A DNA stretch of 64,000 bases from VXRJ01 sp964636705 (GCA_964636705.1 CAZWUJ010000019.1:1-64000), one strand, 5' to 3'; positions 26,102 to 34,888 are shown, counted from the first letter of the stretch. A program made the numbers and translations. Notes: generated by a model not told the origin, from the letters alone.

Positions 26102-27565
26102 GTGCTTCGTTCCTGCCTGACGCCGCTGCATCGGCGCGTCCTGCGGGCGATTCAACAGGATCAACTCATTCCCTCCGGCGGGCGGGTCGCGGTGGCGCTG
26201 TCGGGCGGCGGCGACTCTGTCGCCCTGGCGGCGATCCTCGCGGATCTGGCGGGGGGGGCGGACTGGTCTGTCGCCCGACTGTTTCACCTGAATCACCGGT
26301 TGCGTGGCGCGGAGTCGGACGCGGACGAGCGATTCTGCGCGACACTGGCCAACGATCTCGGGTTGCCCCTCCAGGTCGAGCGGGTTGACGTCGCGGCGCG
26401 GGCGCGGACGGACCGGACTTCGATGGAGGCCGCCGGACATCGTAGCCGTTACGAAGCGTTCGGCCGGCTCGTCGCCGGCGGCGCGGCCGACCGCGTCGCC
26501 ACCGCGCACACCAGGGACGATCTGGCGGAGACCGTGCTGCTGCGTCTGGTACGCGGCGCCGGACCGTCCGGCCTCGCCGGGATCCGTTCCCGCGCAGGCT
26601 CGGTGATCCGCCCCGTGCTCGAGGTTCGGCGCGACGAGCTGCGAGCGTTTCTAAAGGAGCGGCGCCTGCCCCACCGTGAAGATTCGAGCAACCGGGACAT
26701 GACGGTCCTGCGTAACCGGGTCCGCCATCGCGTGTTGCCGGTTCTCGAACGGGAATGCTCGCCGGCAGTCGTGGATGCACTCGCCCGCGCCGCCGCCATC
26801 GCCGGGGCGGACGCCGACTGGATCGGTATGGCGGTGCGGGAGGCGGAACCACGCGTCATCCGCGACGCTGGTGACGAACTGGCGCTGGATGCCGCACAGC
26901 TCAAGGTGGCGCCCCCGGCGCTGGCACAACGCCTGATCCGCCTGGCACTGGAACGGGCGGGCGGCCGCCGGGTCGGATTCCAACATGTCGCGCAGGTGTT
27001 GCGAATGGCACGGGTGGACGCGAGCGGACCGTCGCGCGTCGACCTCCCGGGCGTCCAGGTGGAACAGTGCGACGGATGGCTACGCTGCGTACCTTCGGCT
27101 GGCCGACCCGAAGACGACCGCCCGGGCAGCCAGCCCGATGCCGGAACCCCTGCCGGGTCGAACGGTTTCGAGTACCCATTGCCGGTTCCCGGCGAGGCGG
27201 TGATCCCGGAACTCGGCGTGTGCGTCTCCGCGGCGCCAGCCGCGGCGTCCACGCTTCGTGACCCCCGGGGTGACGCGGTCGCGGTGCGCGCGGCGAGTGT
27301 GGATCCCCCTTTCGTGGTTCGCACCTGGCGGCCCGGCGACTGCTTCCGGCCTCTCGGCCTGGGAGGGCGAACCAAGAAGCTGCAGGACTTCTTTGTGGAT
27401 CGCAAGGTGCGCCGGGAAGAGCGGGCCGCCATCCCACTGGTGATCGACGCCCGCGTGGGAGTGGTGTGGGTGGCGGGACACGGCCTGGCGGAGGATGTCC
27501 GGATTACCGCCCCGGAGGAAGGCGTGTTAGTCTTGAAAGTAACTAAGTTGGGAGGAGTGCGGTGA
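26102..27565 (+). CDS. tilS: tRNA(Ile)-lysidine synthetase TilS
   Basis: TilS attaches lysine to C34 of the CAU anticodon of tRNA-Ile2 so that it reads AUA and is charged with Ile. The PP-loop ATPase motif SGGGDS is at residues 34-39, followed by LFHLNHRLRGAESDADERF and TAHTRDDLAETVLLRLVRGAG, all TilS signatures. The C-terminal TilS domain has RTWRPGDCFRPLGLGGRTKKLQDFFVDRKV. The GTG at 26102 gives a 487-residue protein with the motif at the usual distance from the N-terminus. An in-frame ATG inside the tRNA at 26027 is rejected. The stop overlaps ftsH (GTGA). Confidence 0.95.
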   Translation: MLRSCLTPLHRRVLRAIQQDQLIPSGGRVAVALSGGGDSVALAAILADLAGGADWSVARLFHLNHRLRGAESDADERFCATLANDLGLPLQVERVDVAARARTDRTSMEAAGHRSRYEAFGRLVAGGAADRVATAHTRDDLAETVLLRLVRGAGPSGLAGIRSRAGSVIRPVLEVRRDELRAFLKERRLPHREDSSNRDMTVLRNRVRHRVLPVLERECSPAVVDALARAAAIAGADADWIGMAVREAEPRVIRDAGDELALDAAQLKVAPPALAQRLIRLALERAGGRRVGFQHVAQVLRMARVDASGPSRVDLPGVQVEQCDGWLRCVPSAGRPEDDRPGSQPDAGTPAGSNGFEYPLPVPGEAVIPELGVCVSAAPAAASTLRDPRGDAVAVRAASVDPPFVVRTWRPGDCFRPLGLGGRTKKLQDFFVDRKVRREERAAIPLVIDARVGVVWVAGHGLAEDVRITAPEEGVLVLKVTKLGGVR

Positions 27566-29475
27566 ATCCGTCTGTTCGGAGTTTCGCCTTCTGGGCGCTC
27601 GTCATCGTCGTTGTCGCGCTGATCTGGAACTTCTCGACGACCTACCAGGCGGGCGATGACGCCATCTCGTTCAGCGAGTTCATGCGCCAGGTCGAAACCG
27701 GCCAGGTGGAGAACGTCACGCTGACCGGCAGCGAGGTGACGGGCACCACAACTTCCGGCGAGTCGTTTCGCACCTTTGCGCCACCGCAGTTCGAGGGGCT
27801 CGTCAACCGCCTGATCGAGCGCGACGTTCAGGTCAACGCCGAAGAGGCGGCGGGCAGTCCCTGGACCACGCTCCTGTATTCGTGGGCGCCGCTTCTGCTG
27901 ATCGTCGGCTTCTGGATCTTCTTCATGCGCCAGGTGCAGTCCGGCGGCAACAAGGCGCTGTCGTTCGGCAAGAGCCGCGCCAAGCTGTCGTCAAGCGCGC
28001 AGAAGAAAGTCACTTTCAAGGATGTCGCGGGTGTCGAGGAGCCGAAGGAAGAGCTGCAGGAGATCATCGAATTCCTGAAGGAGCCACAGAAATTCCAGAA
28101 GCTGGGCGGCCGCATTCCCAAGGGTGTGTTGCTGATGGGTCCGCCGGGAACCGGCAAGACGCTGCTCGCGCGCGCTGTCGCCGGTGAGGCGAACGTGCCG
28201 TTCTTCTCGATCAGCGGGTCCGACTTCGTGGAGATGTTCGTCGGCGTCGGTGCATCGCGCGTACGCGACCTCTTCGAGCAGGGGAAGAAGAATGCCCCGT
28301 GCATCATCTTCATCGACGAAATCGACGCCGTGGGACGCCACCGGGGCGCCGGCCTGGGCGGCGGGCACGACGAGCGGGAACAGACGCTGAATCAGTTGCT
28401 GGTCGAGATGGACGGCTTCGAGTCGAACGAGGGTGTCATCCTCGTGGCGGCGACGAACCGGCCGGATGTCCTCGATCCGGCGCTGCTTCGCCCTGGACGC
28501 TTCGATCGGCGCATCGTCGTCAACCGGCCCGACGTCAAGGGGCGCGAGGGGATACTCGGCGTCCACACGAGGAAGATTCCGCTTTCGGATGACGTCGACG
28601 TCCATGTCGTGGCCCGTGGCACATCCGGCTTCTCCGGCGCGGATCTGGCCAATCTGGTGAACGAGGCGGCGCTGAACGCGGCGCGTTTCAACCAGAAGGT
28701 GGTCCAGATGCAGGACTTCGAGTTCGCGAAGGACAAGGTCCTGATGGGTTCGGAGCGACGCTCGATGATCATCAGCGACGACGAGAAGCAGGTGACCGCC
28801 ATCCACGAAGCCGGTCACGCCCTGCTGACCGTCCTGCTGCCCCATGCCGACCCAATCCACAAAGTGACGATCATCCCGCGCGGGATGGCGCTCGGCGTGA
28901 CGCAGCAACTGCCGGTAGACGACAAGCACAACTACACGCGGGACTATCTGAATGATCAGATCGCCATACTTCTGGGGGGCCGGATAGCCGAGCAACTGAC
29001 CAACGGCAACGTCACCACCGGCGCCGGCAACGATCTCGATCGCGCAACCGACATGGCGCGGCGAATGGTCTGCGAGTGGGGTATGAGCGATGAGATCGGG
29101 CCGCTCACCTACGGCAAGAAGGAGGAGCAGGTTTTCCTCGGCCGGGACTTCGCGCAGTCGCAGGACTACAGCGAGGGAACGGCCATCCGGATAGACGAGG
29201 AGATCAAGCGGATCGTCACGGGGAACTACGACCGCGCGAAGCAAGAGCTCGAAACCCACAAGGACGAACTGGTCCGGATCGCCGAGGAGTTGCTCATTCG
29301 GGAGGTGCTCGACGGCGAACAGGTGAAGCGGATCGCGAAGGGATTGCCGATCGACGATCCGGCCCCCGCGCCGACGCGGCAGTCCAGCCCTCCCGTTGCC
29401 TCCGGCGCCGAAGAGCCGGCGAAGCCGGTCGTCCCGCCAGTTCCTTCCCTCGACAAGGCCGTCCCGCAGGAGTGA
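27562..29475 (+). CDS. ftsH: ATP-dependent zinc metalloprotease FtsH
   Basis: FtsH is the membrane-bound AAA+ protease that degrades misfolded membrane proteins and regulators. Two transmembrane helices flank a periplasmic domain (residues about 5-25 and 100-120). The AAA domain has Walker A GPPGTGKT at 193-200, Walker B CIIFIDEIDAVG and the second region of homology RPDVLDPALLRPGRFDR. The zinc site HEAGH is at 415-419. The C-terminus is a proline-rich tail. Start is GTG 27562, overlapping tilS by four bases, with GGAGG upstream at about 27551-27555. tilS-ftsH-folP is a common bacterial order. Confidence 0.98.
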   Translation: MNPSVRSFAFWALVIVVVALIWNFSTTYQAGDDAISFSEFMRQVETGQVENVTLTGSEVTGTTTSGESFRTFAPPQFEGLVNRLIERDVQVNAEEAAGSPWTTLLYSWAPLLLIVGFWIFFMRQVQSGGNKALSFGKSRAKLSSSAQKKVTFKDVAGVEEPKEELQEIIEFLKEPQKFQKLGGRIPKGVLLMGPPGTGKTLLARAVAGEANVPFFSISGSDFVEMFVGVGASRVRDLFEQGKKNAPCIIFIDEIDAVGRHRGAGLGGGHDEREQTLNQLLVEMDGFESNEGVILVAATNRPDVLDPALLRPGRFDRRIVVNRPDVKGREGILGVHTRKIPLSDDVDVHVVARGTSGFSGADLANLVNEAALNAARFNQKVVQMQDFEFAKDKVLMGSERRSMIISDDEKQVTAIHEAGHALLTVLLPHADPIHKVTIIPRGMALGVTQQLPVDDKHNYTRDYLNDQIAILLGGRIAEQLTNGNVTTGAGNDLDRATDMARRMVCEWGMSDEIGPLTYGKKEEQVFLGRDFAQSQDYSEGTAIRIDEEIKRIVTGNYDRAKQELETHKDELVRIAEELLIREVLDGEQVKRIAKGLPIDDPAPAPTRQSSPPVASGAEEPAKPVVPPVPSLDKAVPQE

Positions 29476-30332
29476 CGCCACGCACGCGGTACACGCTCGC
29501 GTTGCCCGACGGGCGTACGCTGGCGCTCGGCGCCCGCACGCTCGTGATGGGCATCGTCAACGTCACGCCTGATTCATTTGCGGACGGGGGAGTCTGCCTC
29601 GACCCGTGTCGCGCGGCGGACCGTTCCCTTGCCCTCGAGGCGGCGGGGGCCGACGTGATCGACATCGGCGCGGAGTCGACGCGCCCGGGTGCCGATCCGG
29701 TCCCGGCGGACGAAGAGCTGTGCCGCTTGCTGCCGGTGCTTGAGCGGCTCGCCGGTCGTCTCCGCGCGCCCATCTCGATCGATACGCGGAAACCGGCGGT
29801 TGCGCGGGCGGCGCTTGCGGCGGGTGCGGCAATCGTCAACGATGTCTCCGCCCTCGCCGGCGGCTCCGAAGTCGCGGCCGCCGCCGCGTCGGCGGGCGCG
29901 CCGCTGATCCTGATGCACAACCGTGGGGAGTCAAGCGACATGTACGCGGACGCGAACTACCGCGATGTCGCGAAGGAAGTGGCGAGGGAACTGCGGAGAG
30001 CCATCGGGCGCGCGGTCGATGCCGGCCTGCCGAGGGGGCAGATCGTCATCGATCCGGGTCTTGGCTTCGCCAAGCGGGCAGGCCAGACCGCTGCCGCACT
30101 CGCGGCCCTGCCGGCCCTCCGGGCGCTTGATCGACCGATCCTCGTGGGACCGTCACGCAAGTCGTTCCTCTCGGCAGCGCTCGGGGAGCGGGCACCGGCC
30201 GAGAGGGAGTGGGGGACGGCCGGCGCGGTTGCCGCCGCGGTTTGCCTCGGCGCCCATATTGTCCGGGTGCACCAGGTCAGTGCGCAGCGGGACGTGGCGC
30301 GGGTTGTCGATCTGATCCGCGCCGCGGCGTAG
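29472..30332 (+). CDS. folP: Dihydropteroate synthase
   Basis: FolP joins p-aminobenzoate to the pterin pyrophosphate in folate synthesis and is the sulfonamide target. Signatures are VMGIVNVTPDSFADGG, DIGAESTRPGADPV, INVDVSAL-type NDVSALAG, and VIDPGLGFAKRAGQ, with the Lys of GPSRKSFL. Length (286) is normal. Start is GTG 29472, overlapping the ftsH stop by four bases. cdaA follows 20 bases later. Confidence 0.96.
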   Translation: MTPRTRYTLALPDGRTLALGARTLVMGIVNVTPDSFADGGVCLDPCRAADRSLALEAAGADVIDIGAESTRPGADPVPADEELCRLLPVLERLAGRLRAPISIDTRKPAVARAALAAGAAIVNDVSALAGGSEVAAAAASAGAPLILMHNRGESSDMYADANYRDVAKEVARELRRAIGRAVDAGLPRGQIVIDPGLGFAKRAGQTAAALAALPALRALDRPILVGPSRKSFLSAALGERAPAEREWGTAGAVAAAVCLGAHIVRVHQVSAQRDVARVVDLIRAAA

Positions 30333-30352
30333 AGTTCCGCGGGGATGAGTTG

Positions 30353-31168
30353 ATGGCGTTCGAGGGAATCGGCGAGTTGCTCGGCGGCGTGGACCTGGGC
30401 TGGCGCGACCTGCTGGACATCGCCGTCGTGACGTTCATCATTTACGAGTTCCTGAAACTGATCCGCCATACGCAGGCGATCCAGGTTGTCTTCGGCGGCG
30501 TGCTCGTGGTTGGTCTCTACTACGTTTCCGAGAGCGCGTCGCTCCGGACCGTCAACTGGATCATCGGCGATATGTTCGGCTATGTCGTGATCGCCGCCAT
30601 CGTGCTCTTCCAGGCTGACATTCGCCGGGGTCTGGCGCGGCTGGGACAGGCGCCGTTTGTCCGGTACTTCTCGCAAAGCAGCACGACCGGTGAGACGCTG
30701 GCCGAGGTGGCGATGGCGGCGGGGCTGCTCGCGGAACGGCGGGTGGGTGCAATCATCGCGGTGGAGCGCGGCATCGGTTTGCGGAACTACGTCGAGAGCG
30801 GCATTCCGCTCGATTCCCGCGTCACCTACGACCTGCTTGTCAGCATCTTCCTGACGGACTCGCCCCTCCACGACGGCGCCGTGGTCATTCAGGAGGATCG
30901 ACTCGCCGCCGCCTCCTGCTTCTTGCCATTGACGGTCCAGCCCCAGCGCACGGGGCTCGGCAGCCGCCACCGCGCCGCGATCGGGTTGACCGAGGAATCG
31001 GATGCCGTGGCGGTAATCGTCTCCGAGGAGAGTGGGGCGATTTCCCTCGCCGTCGACGGGGAACTCGAACATGACGTCGATCCGGCGCGACTGGCCGAAC
31101 GGCTTGAGCAGCTTGTGCAGCCTGGCCGGCGCGCGCGACCCGTTTCGAGCACGGACGAGGTGGCGTGA
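30353..31168 (+). CDS. cdaA: Diadenylate cyclase CdaA (c-di-AMP synthase)
   Basis: CdaA makes the second messenger c-di-AMP from two ATP at the membrane. Three hydrophobic helices (about residues 18-90) precede the DAC domain. The catalytic DGA motif is at 174-176 (SPLHDGAVVIQ) and the RHR motif at 205-207 (GSRHRAAIGLTEESDAV). The ATG at 30353 gives 271 residues, the usual CdaA length. A YbbR-domain gene and glmM follow immediately, the same cdaA-cdaR-glmM order known from Firmicutes. Confidence 0.96.
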   Translation: MAFEGIGELLGGVDLGWRDLLDIAVVTFIIYEFLKLIRHTQAIQVVFGGVLVVGLYYVSESASLRTVNWIIGDMFGYVVIAAIVLFQADIRRGLARLGQAPFVRYFSQSSTTGETLAEVAMAAGLLAERRVGAIIAVERGIGLRNYVESGIPLDSRVTYDLLVSIFLTDSPLHDGAVVIQEDRLAAASCFLPLTVQPQRTGLGSRHRAAIGLTEESDAVAVIVSEESGAISLAVDGELEHDVDPARLAERLEQLVQPGRRARPVSSTDEVA

Positions 31169-31536
31169 TGCGCCGCTTGCGCGACCTGCTTCTCGCCGAT
31201 CTGAACCTGAAGTTGCTGGCTGTCGTGCTGGGCTTTGCATTCTGGTTCAGTGTGGCGCGCGAGCCGGTGATCGAGCGCCGCATGGTGGCGCCGCTCGGTC
31301 TCGAGAACATGCCGGACGTGTACGACGTAGCGGGCGATGTGCCGGAGAATGTGGAAGTGCGGGTGCGGGGAGCGGCGAGTGTAGTCAACGGCCTGGTGCC
31401 GGGCGCGGTAGTGGCGTCGGTCGACCTTGCCGGGCTGGGACCAGGCCGCTTCACGCTGCCGGTGACCGTGACGTCCGGTCCGGGTGTCGGCGTGTCGGGT
31501 GTCGATCCTCCGAGCATCCGCGTCACGCTTCGATAG
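31168..31536 (+). CDS. YbbR-domain protein, short CdaR-like regulator
   Basis: CdaR binds CdaA and tunes c-di-AMP synthesis in Firmicutes. This 122-residue protein has one N-terminal transmembrane helix, NLKLLAVVLGFAFWFSVA, followed by a single YbbR repeat (VARE... to IRVTLR), whereas well-studied CdaR proteins carry several. PLGLENMPDVYDVAGDVPEN and VRVRGAASVVNGL fit the YbbR pattern. The ATG at 31168 overlaps the cdaA stop by one base (TGATG). Its pairing with cdaA and glmM makes a regulatory role likely, but activity of such a short form is inference. Confidence 0.82.
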   Translation: MRRLRDLLLADLNLKLLAVVLGFAFWFSVAREPVIERRMVAPLGLENMPDVYDVAGDVPENVEVRVRGAASVVNGLVPGAVVASVDLAGLGPGRFTLPVTVTSGPGVGVSGVDPPSIRVTLR

Positions 31537-31549
31537 TTCCAGCGCGCCC

Positions 31550-32902
31550 ATGAACACCCGGATGTTCGGGACAGACGGGGTGCGCGGTGTCCCGGGCGCC
31601 TCGCCACTCGACGGAGAAACCATCGCGCGGCTCGGGGCGGCGCTTGCAGAGGAGCTGCGCGCCAGCCGGCCCGGGTCCGGAACGCCCCGCATCGTCTGCG
31701 GCCGCGATACTCGGGAATCAGGTGTCTGGATGGAGCGGCAGCTTGCTTCGGGTATTCGGGCGGGAGGTGGCGAGCTCCTCAGCGTGGGTGTCGTGCCGAC
31801 GCCTGGCGTCGCGCTGCTTGCCACGCGCGAAGGCTTCGATGCCGGTGTGGCGATTTCCGCATCCCACAACCCGCACCCGGACAACGGAATCAAGTTGATT
31901 ACGGCGGATGGCGCCAAGGCGACGCCCGAGCTGGAGCAGCGCATCGAGGCCCGGGTAGCGCAAGGCGACACGGTGCCCGCGACCGCCGGTGCTACCGTTC
32001 CGGCGGCGGATGGGGCTCACCTTCTGGCGACCTACGTCGAACATCTCATCGCGATCGCGCGCGGCGTGCCGCTGCACGGAGTGCGCGTCGCGCTCGATTG
32101 CGCACACGGTGCCACCAGCCGTGTTGCGCCCGCAGTTCTTCGGCGTCTGGGGGTCGACGTCATCACGCTCCACGCCTCGCCGGACGGACGCAACATCAAT
32201 CAGGGAAGCGGATCGACCCATCCCGAAGCCCTGCAGGGGGCGGTCGTGGAAGAGGCGTGCGCAGCCGGTTTCGCGTTCGATGGCGACGGTGACCGGGCAA
32301 TTGCAGTGGATGCCGGCGGTCGCCTGGTCGATGGCGACGGCATTCTCTATCTCGTATCGCGCGCGCTACGGGACGCGGGCCGTCTGCCGCATGGTGGCAT
32401 CGTGGCGACCGTCATGAGCAACTACGGCCTGGAGCGCGCCCTGCAGGGCTCGGGCATCATCCTCCATCGCTGCGGCGTCGGCGATGCGACGGTTTACGCG
32501 GAAATGCAGCAGCGCGGCCTGTCGCTCGGGGGCGAGCAGTCAGGACACATCATCTTTTCCGACCTTCTTCCGACCGGCGACGGCATCGCCACCGCGATCA
32601 TGGTGCTCCGGACCCTCGCGGAGCGGGAGGCAGGACTGTCGGAGCTCGTCGACGGGCTGTCGATCTTCCCGCAGGTGCTCGTCAACATCCCGGTCGCACG
32701 CATGCCGCCGCTCGACACCGTACCGGAGCTGGACGCCGCCGTCCGAGCGGCCGAGGTGCAACTCGCCGGCGCCGGCCGCGTGCTCGTCCGCTACTCGGGC
32801 ACCGAACCGCTTCTCCGTGTCATGATCGAGGGGCTCGACAGAGAGGCGGTCCAGGCGCTGGCATCGGGGATCGCCCGGCAGGCCCGCGCGTCCCTGGCCT
32901 GA
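31550..32902 (+). CDS. glmM: Phosphoglucosamine mutase
   Basis: GlmM converts glucosamine-6-P to glucosamine-1-P for UDP-GlcNAc and peptidoglycan. The start MFGTDGVRG is diagnostic. The phosphoserine motif ISASHNPHPDNGIKL has S105 as the catalytic Ser; the metal site is FDGDGDRAIAVD; the sugar site is GGEQSGHII; and the C-terminal phosphate site is RYSGTEPLLRVM. The ATG at 31550 is used; ATG 31562 is also possible. It follows the c-di-AMP genes, and in other bacteria GlmM and CdaA interact. Confidence 0.97.
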   Translation: MNTRMFGTDGVRGVPGASPLDGETIARLGAALAEELRASRPGSGTPRIVCGRDTRESGVWMERQLASGIRAGGGELLSVGVVPTPGVALLATREGFDAGVAISASHNPHPDNGIKLITADGAKATPELEQRIEARVAQGDTVPATAGATVPAADGAHLLATYVEHLIAIARGVPLHGVRVALDCAHGATSRVAPAVLRRLGVDVITLHASPDGRNINQGSGSTHPEALQGAVVEEACAAGFAFDGDGDRAIAVDAGGRLVDGDGILYLVSRALRDAGRLPHGGIVATVMSNYGLERALQGSGIILHRCGVGDATVYAEMQQRGLSLGGEQSGHIIFSDLLPTGDGIATAIMVLRTLAEREAGLSELVDGLSIFPQVLVNIPVARMPPLDTVPELDAAVRAAEVQLAGAGRVLVRYSGTEPLLRVMIEGLDREAVQALASGIARQARASLA

Positions 32903-32935
32903 GCGAGCCGGCAGTCGCCCCAAAGGACAAGCGTC

Positions 32936-33652
32936 ATGCGTCTCGGCGTGAACATCGACCACGTTGCCACCGTGCGGCAGGCCCGCCGAGCGCGGGAGCC
33001 GGAACCGATCGCCGCGGCTCTCCTCGCGGAGTTGGCTGGGGCTGAAGGGATCACCGTTCACCTCCGGGGCGATCGCCGCCACATCCAGGAACGGGATGTC
33101 GAACTGCTTCGCGAGGTCATCGCCACCAAGCTGAACGTGGAGATGGCGGCGACGCCGGAGATGCTGGACATCGCGTCGCGCGTCAGACCGGACCAGGTCA
33201 CCCTGGTGCCGGAACATCCCGACGAGTTGACAACAACCGGCGGCCTCGACGTCGCCGGCGCCGCGCGCGCACCGGTGGCGCGGGCGGCCGACAGGCTCAG
33301 GGGGTCGGACATCGCGGTGAGCCTCTTCATCGATCCCGATCCGGACCAGGCGCATGCCGCCCGCGCGGCCGGCGCCGGCGCGATCGAAATCAACACCGGT
33401 CCCTATGCCGAGGCGCGTTCTGCCGGCGTCCGGCGGACGGCGCTTGCCCAGGTGGTCGAGGTGGCGCGGCTGGCGAGTGACGAGGGACTGGAAGTGCTGG
33501 CCGGACACGGCCTCACCTACGTCAATGTCCACGGGATTGCCGCCATTCAAGAGATCGTCGAAGTGAACATCGGTCACAGTCTCGTTGCCCGGGCCGTCCT
33601 GGTCGGCATGGAGCGGGCCGTCCGCGAGATGATCGCCCTGCTGAACCCCTGA
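32936..33652 (+). CDS. pdxJ: Pyridoxine 5'-phosphate synthase
   Basis: PdxJ makes pyridoxine 5'-phosphate from deoxyxylulose-5-P and 1-amino-acetone-3-P. The 238-residue TIM-barrel protein starts MRLGVNIDHVATVRQARR and contains ITVHLRGDRRHIQERDV, TLVPEHPDELTTTGGLD and AGHGLTYVNV, all PdxJ signatures including the catalytic His and Glu. Its substrate deoxyxylulose-5-P is also used by Dxr, encoded further on in this window. It lies 33 bases after glmM. Confidence 0.97.
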   Translation: MRLGVNIDHVATVRQARRAREPEPIAAALLAELAGAEGITVHLRGDRRHIQERDVELLREVIATKLNVEMAATPEMLDIASRVRPDQVTLVPEHPDELTTTGGLDVAGAARAPVARAADRLRGSDIAVSLFIDPDPDQAHAARAAGAGAIEINTGPYAEARSAGVRRTALAQVVEVARLASDEGLEVLAGHGLTYVNVHGIAAIQEIVEVNIGHSLVARAVLVGMERAVREMIALLNP

Positions 33653-33684
33653 CCGCACGCGTCCGGGTTTCCGCCGTGGACTGG

Positions 33685-33690
33685 TAGTAT
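33685..33690 (+). promoter_or_regulatory. -10-like element TAGTAT before the YHS/microcompartment unit
   Basis: TAGTAT ends 11 bases before the ATG at 33702, after pdxJ has ended. It is the only promoter-like sequence I see ahead of the microcompartment genes. No clear -35. Confidence 0.45.
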
Positions 33691-33701
33691 CAGAGGATCC
33701 G

Positions 33702-33956
33702 ATGTTGGGCTGGCTGTTGCGCGGCCTCTTTCTCGTGCTGATCCTGCGGCTGGTCTGGAAGTTTGTCTCCGGCCTTTTCGCCGGCGCGCGCGGGTCGCAG
33801 TCACGCCGGCGTTCCGTAAGGGCCGGATCACTCGAGCGTGATCCGGTCTGCGGCACCTACGTCGAACCGACGCGTGCCCTTACCGCGCGGATGTCGGGCA
33901 AGACGCACTACTTCTGTTCGGAGCAGTGCCTGCGGGCGTTCAGGAAGACGGCGTAA
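33702..33956 (+). CDS. Small membrane-anchored YHS/TRASH-domain protein
   Basis: This 84-residue protein has an N-terminal membrane helix (WLLRGLFLVLILRLVWKFV), a basic linker and a C-terminal YHS-type metal-binding motif: DPVCGTYV, then GKTHYFCSEQCLRAFRK. The Cys of DPVCG and the CSEQC pair are in the positions that bind metal in YHS/TRASH domains. Partner metal and role are unknown. Its TAA overlaps the next ATG (TAATG), so it is translationally linked to the aldolase and therefore to the microcompartment genes. A housekeeping metal sensor or chaperone role unrelated to the compartment is also possible. Confidence 0.82.
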   Translation: MLGWLLRGLFLVLILRLVWKFVSGLFAGARGSQSRRRSVRAGSLERDPVCGTYVEPTRALTARMSGKTHYFCSEQCLRAFRKTA

Positions 33957-34858
33957 TGGACCCGATGAAGGAGACCGAAGCGCTGCGCGCCGGCATCGTG
34001 GAGGTGGGGCGGCGTCTCCACGAGCGTGCCTACGTCGCCTCCAACGATGGCAACATCAGCGTCCGGCTCGACGGCGACCGGGTTCTGACGACCCCGAAAG
34101 GCGTCTCGAAGGGCTTCATGACGCCCGACATGATGGTCGTGACGGACCTCGACGGGAAGAAGCTTGCGGGTGAGCGCGATCCGTCGTCCGAGCTGTTGAT
34201 GCACCTGGCCGTCTACCGCCGACGAAGCGATATCGGCGCCGTCGTCCACGCGCACCCCCCAGTAGCGACGGGGTTCGCCGTCGCCGGCATACCCCTCGAC
34301 CGCGCAGTTCTCGCCGAAGTGGTCACGACGCTCGGCAGCATTCCGATCGCGGACTATGGCACTCCTTCGACGCACGAGCTGGCGGACGCCGTGGAGAGGC
34401 ACATTGCGGTGCATGATGGCCTGTTGCTTGCCAACCACGGCGCCATCACGGTGGCGGATCGGCTGATGCCTGCCTACTACAAGATGGAGACGATCGAGCA
34501 TTTCGCCCGGATCAGCCTGGTGGCGCGCCTGCTCGGCCGCGAGCGGTTGCTGTCGCGAGAAGAGGTGAACCGGCTGCAGGAGTTGCGCGGCACTTACGGC
34601 ATCGCAGCGCCGGCGCCCATCTGCCCGGAAGGGACCGACGGTATTGTTGCGGGCGATGATGCCGCGTGCCAGACGCTGGAAGCGCCTTCGTCGCCAGGAC
34701 AGCGTCTCGTGGACGATACGCCGGCGCAGCCGGCCCAGGTCGCCTCGGTCGTAGCCGGCGAAGGCTCCGCCCGGTCGGGCGACGACGCGGAAATTCGGCT
34801 AACATACCGCGAACTTGCGACCCTCGTCGAGGACGCAATAAGCCGGTTGCAGAAGTAG
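33956..34858 (+). CDS. Class II aldolase (fuculose-phosphate-aldolase family) with C-terminal encapsulation-peptide-like tail
   Basis: Residues 1-220 form a class II aldolase/adducin domain. Predicted zinc ligands are H98 and H100 (VVHAHPP) and H161 (ANHGAI), with E79 (SSELLMHL) as the catalytic acid; the phosphate loop is ASNDGNIS. Such enzymes split L-fuculose-1-P or rhamnulose-1-P into DHAP and lactaldehyde. After the domain comes a linker of about 60 residues rich in Ala, Pro, Ser and Gly, then an amphipathic helix at the extreme C-terminus (YRELATLVEDAISRLQK) with L287, V291, I295 and L298 on one face. That layout is what encapsulation peptides of microcompartment cargo look like. The shell gene starts 30 bases downstream. 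The substrate is not proven. Confidence 0.88.
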   Translation: MDPMKETEALRAGIVEVGRRLHERAYVASNDGNISVRLDGDRVLTTPKGVSKGFMTPDMMVVTDLDGKKLAGERDPSSELLMHLAVYRRRSDIGAVVHAHPPVATGFAVAGIPLDRAVLAEVVTTLGSIPIADYGTPSTHELADAVERHIAVHDGLLLANHGAITVADRLMPAYYKMETIEHFARISLVARLLGRERLLSREEVNRLQELRGTYGIAAPAPICPEGTDGIVAGDDAACQTLEAPSSPGQRLVDDTPAQPAQVASVVAGEGSARSGDDAEIRLTYRELATLVEDAISRLQK

Positions 34859-34888
34859 GCGACATCGCGCGGGCGCGCGGAGGATTAC

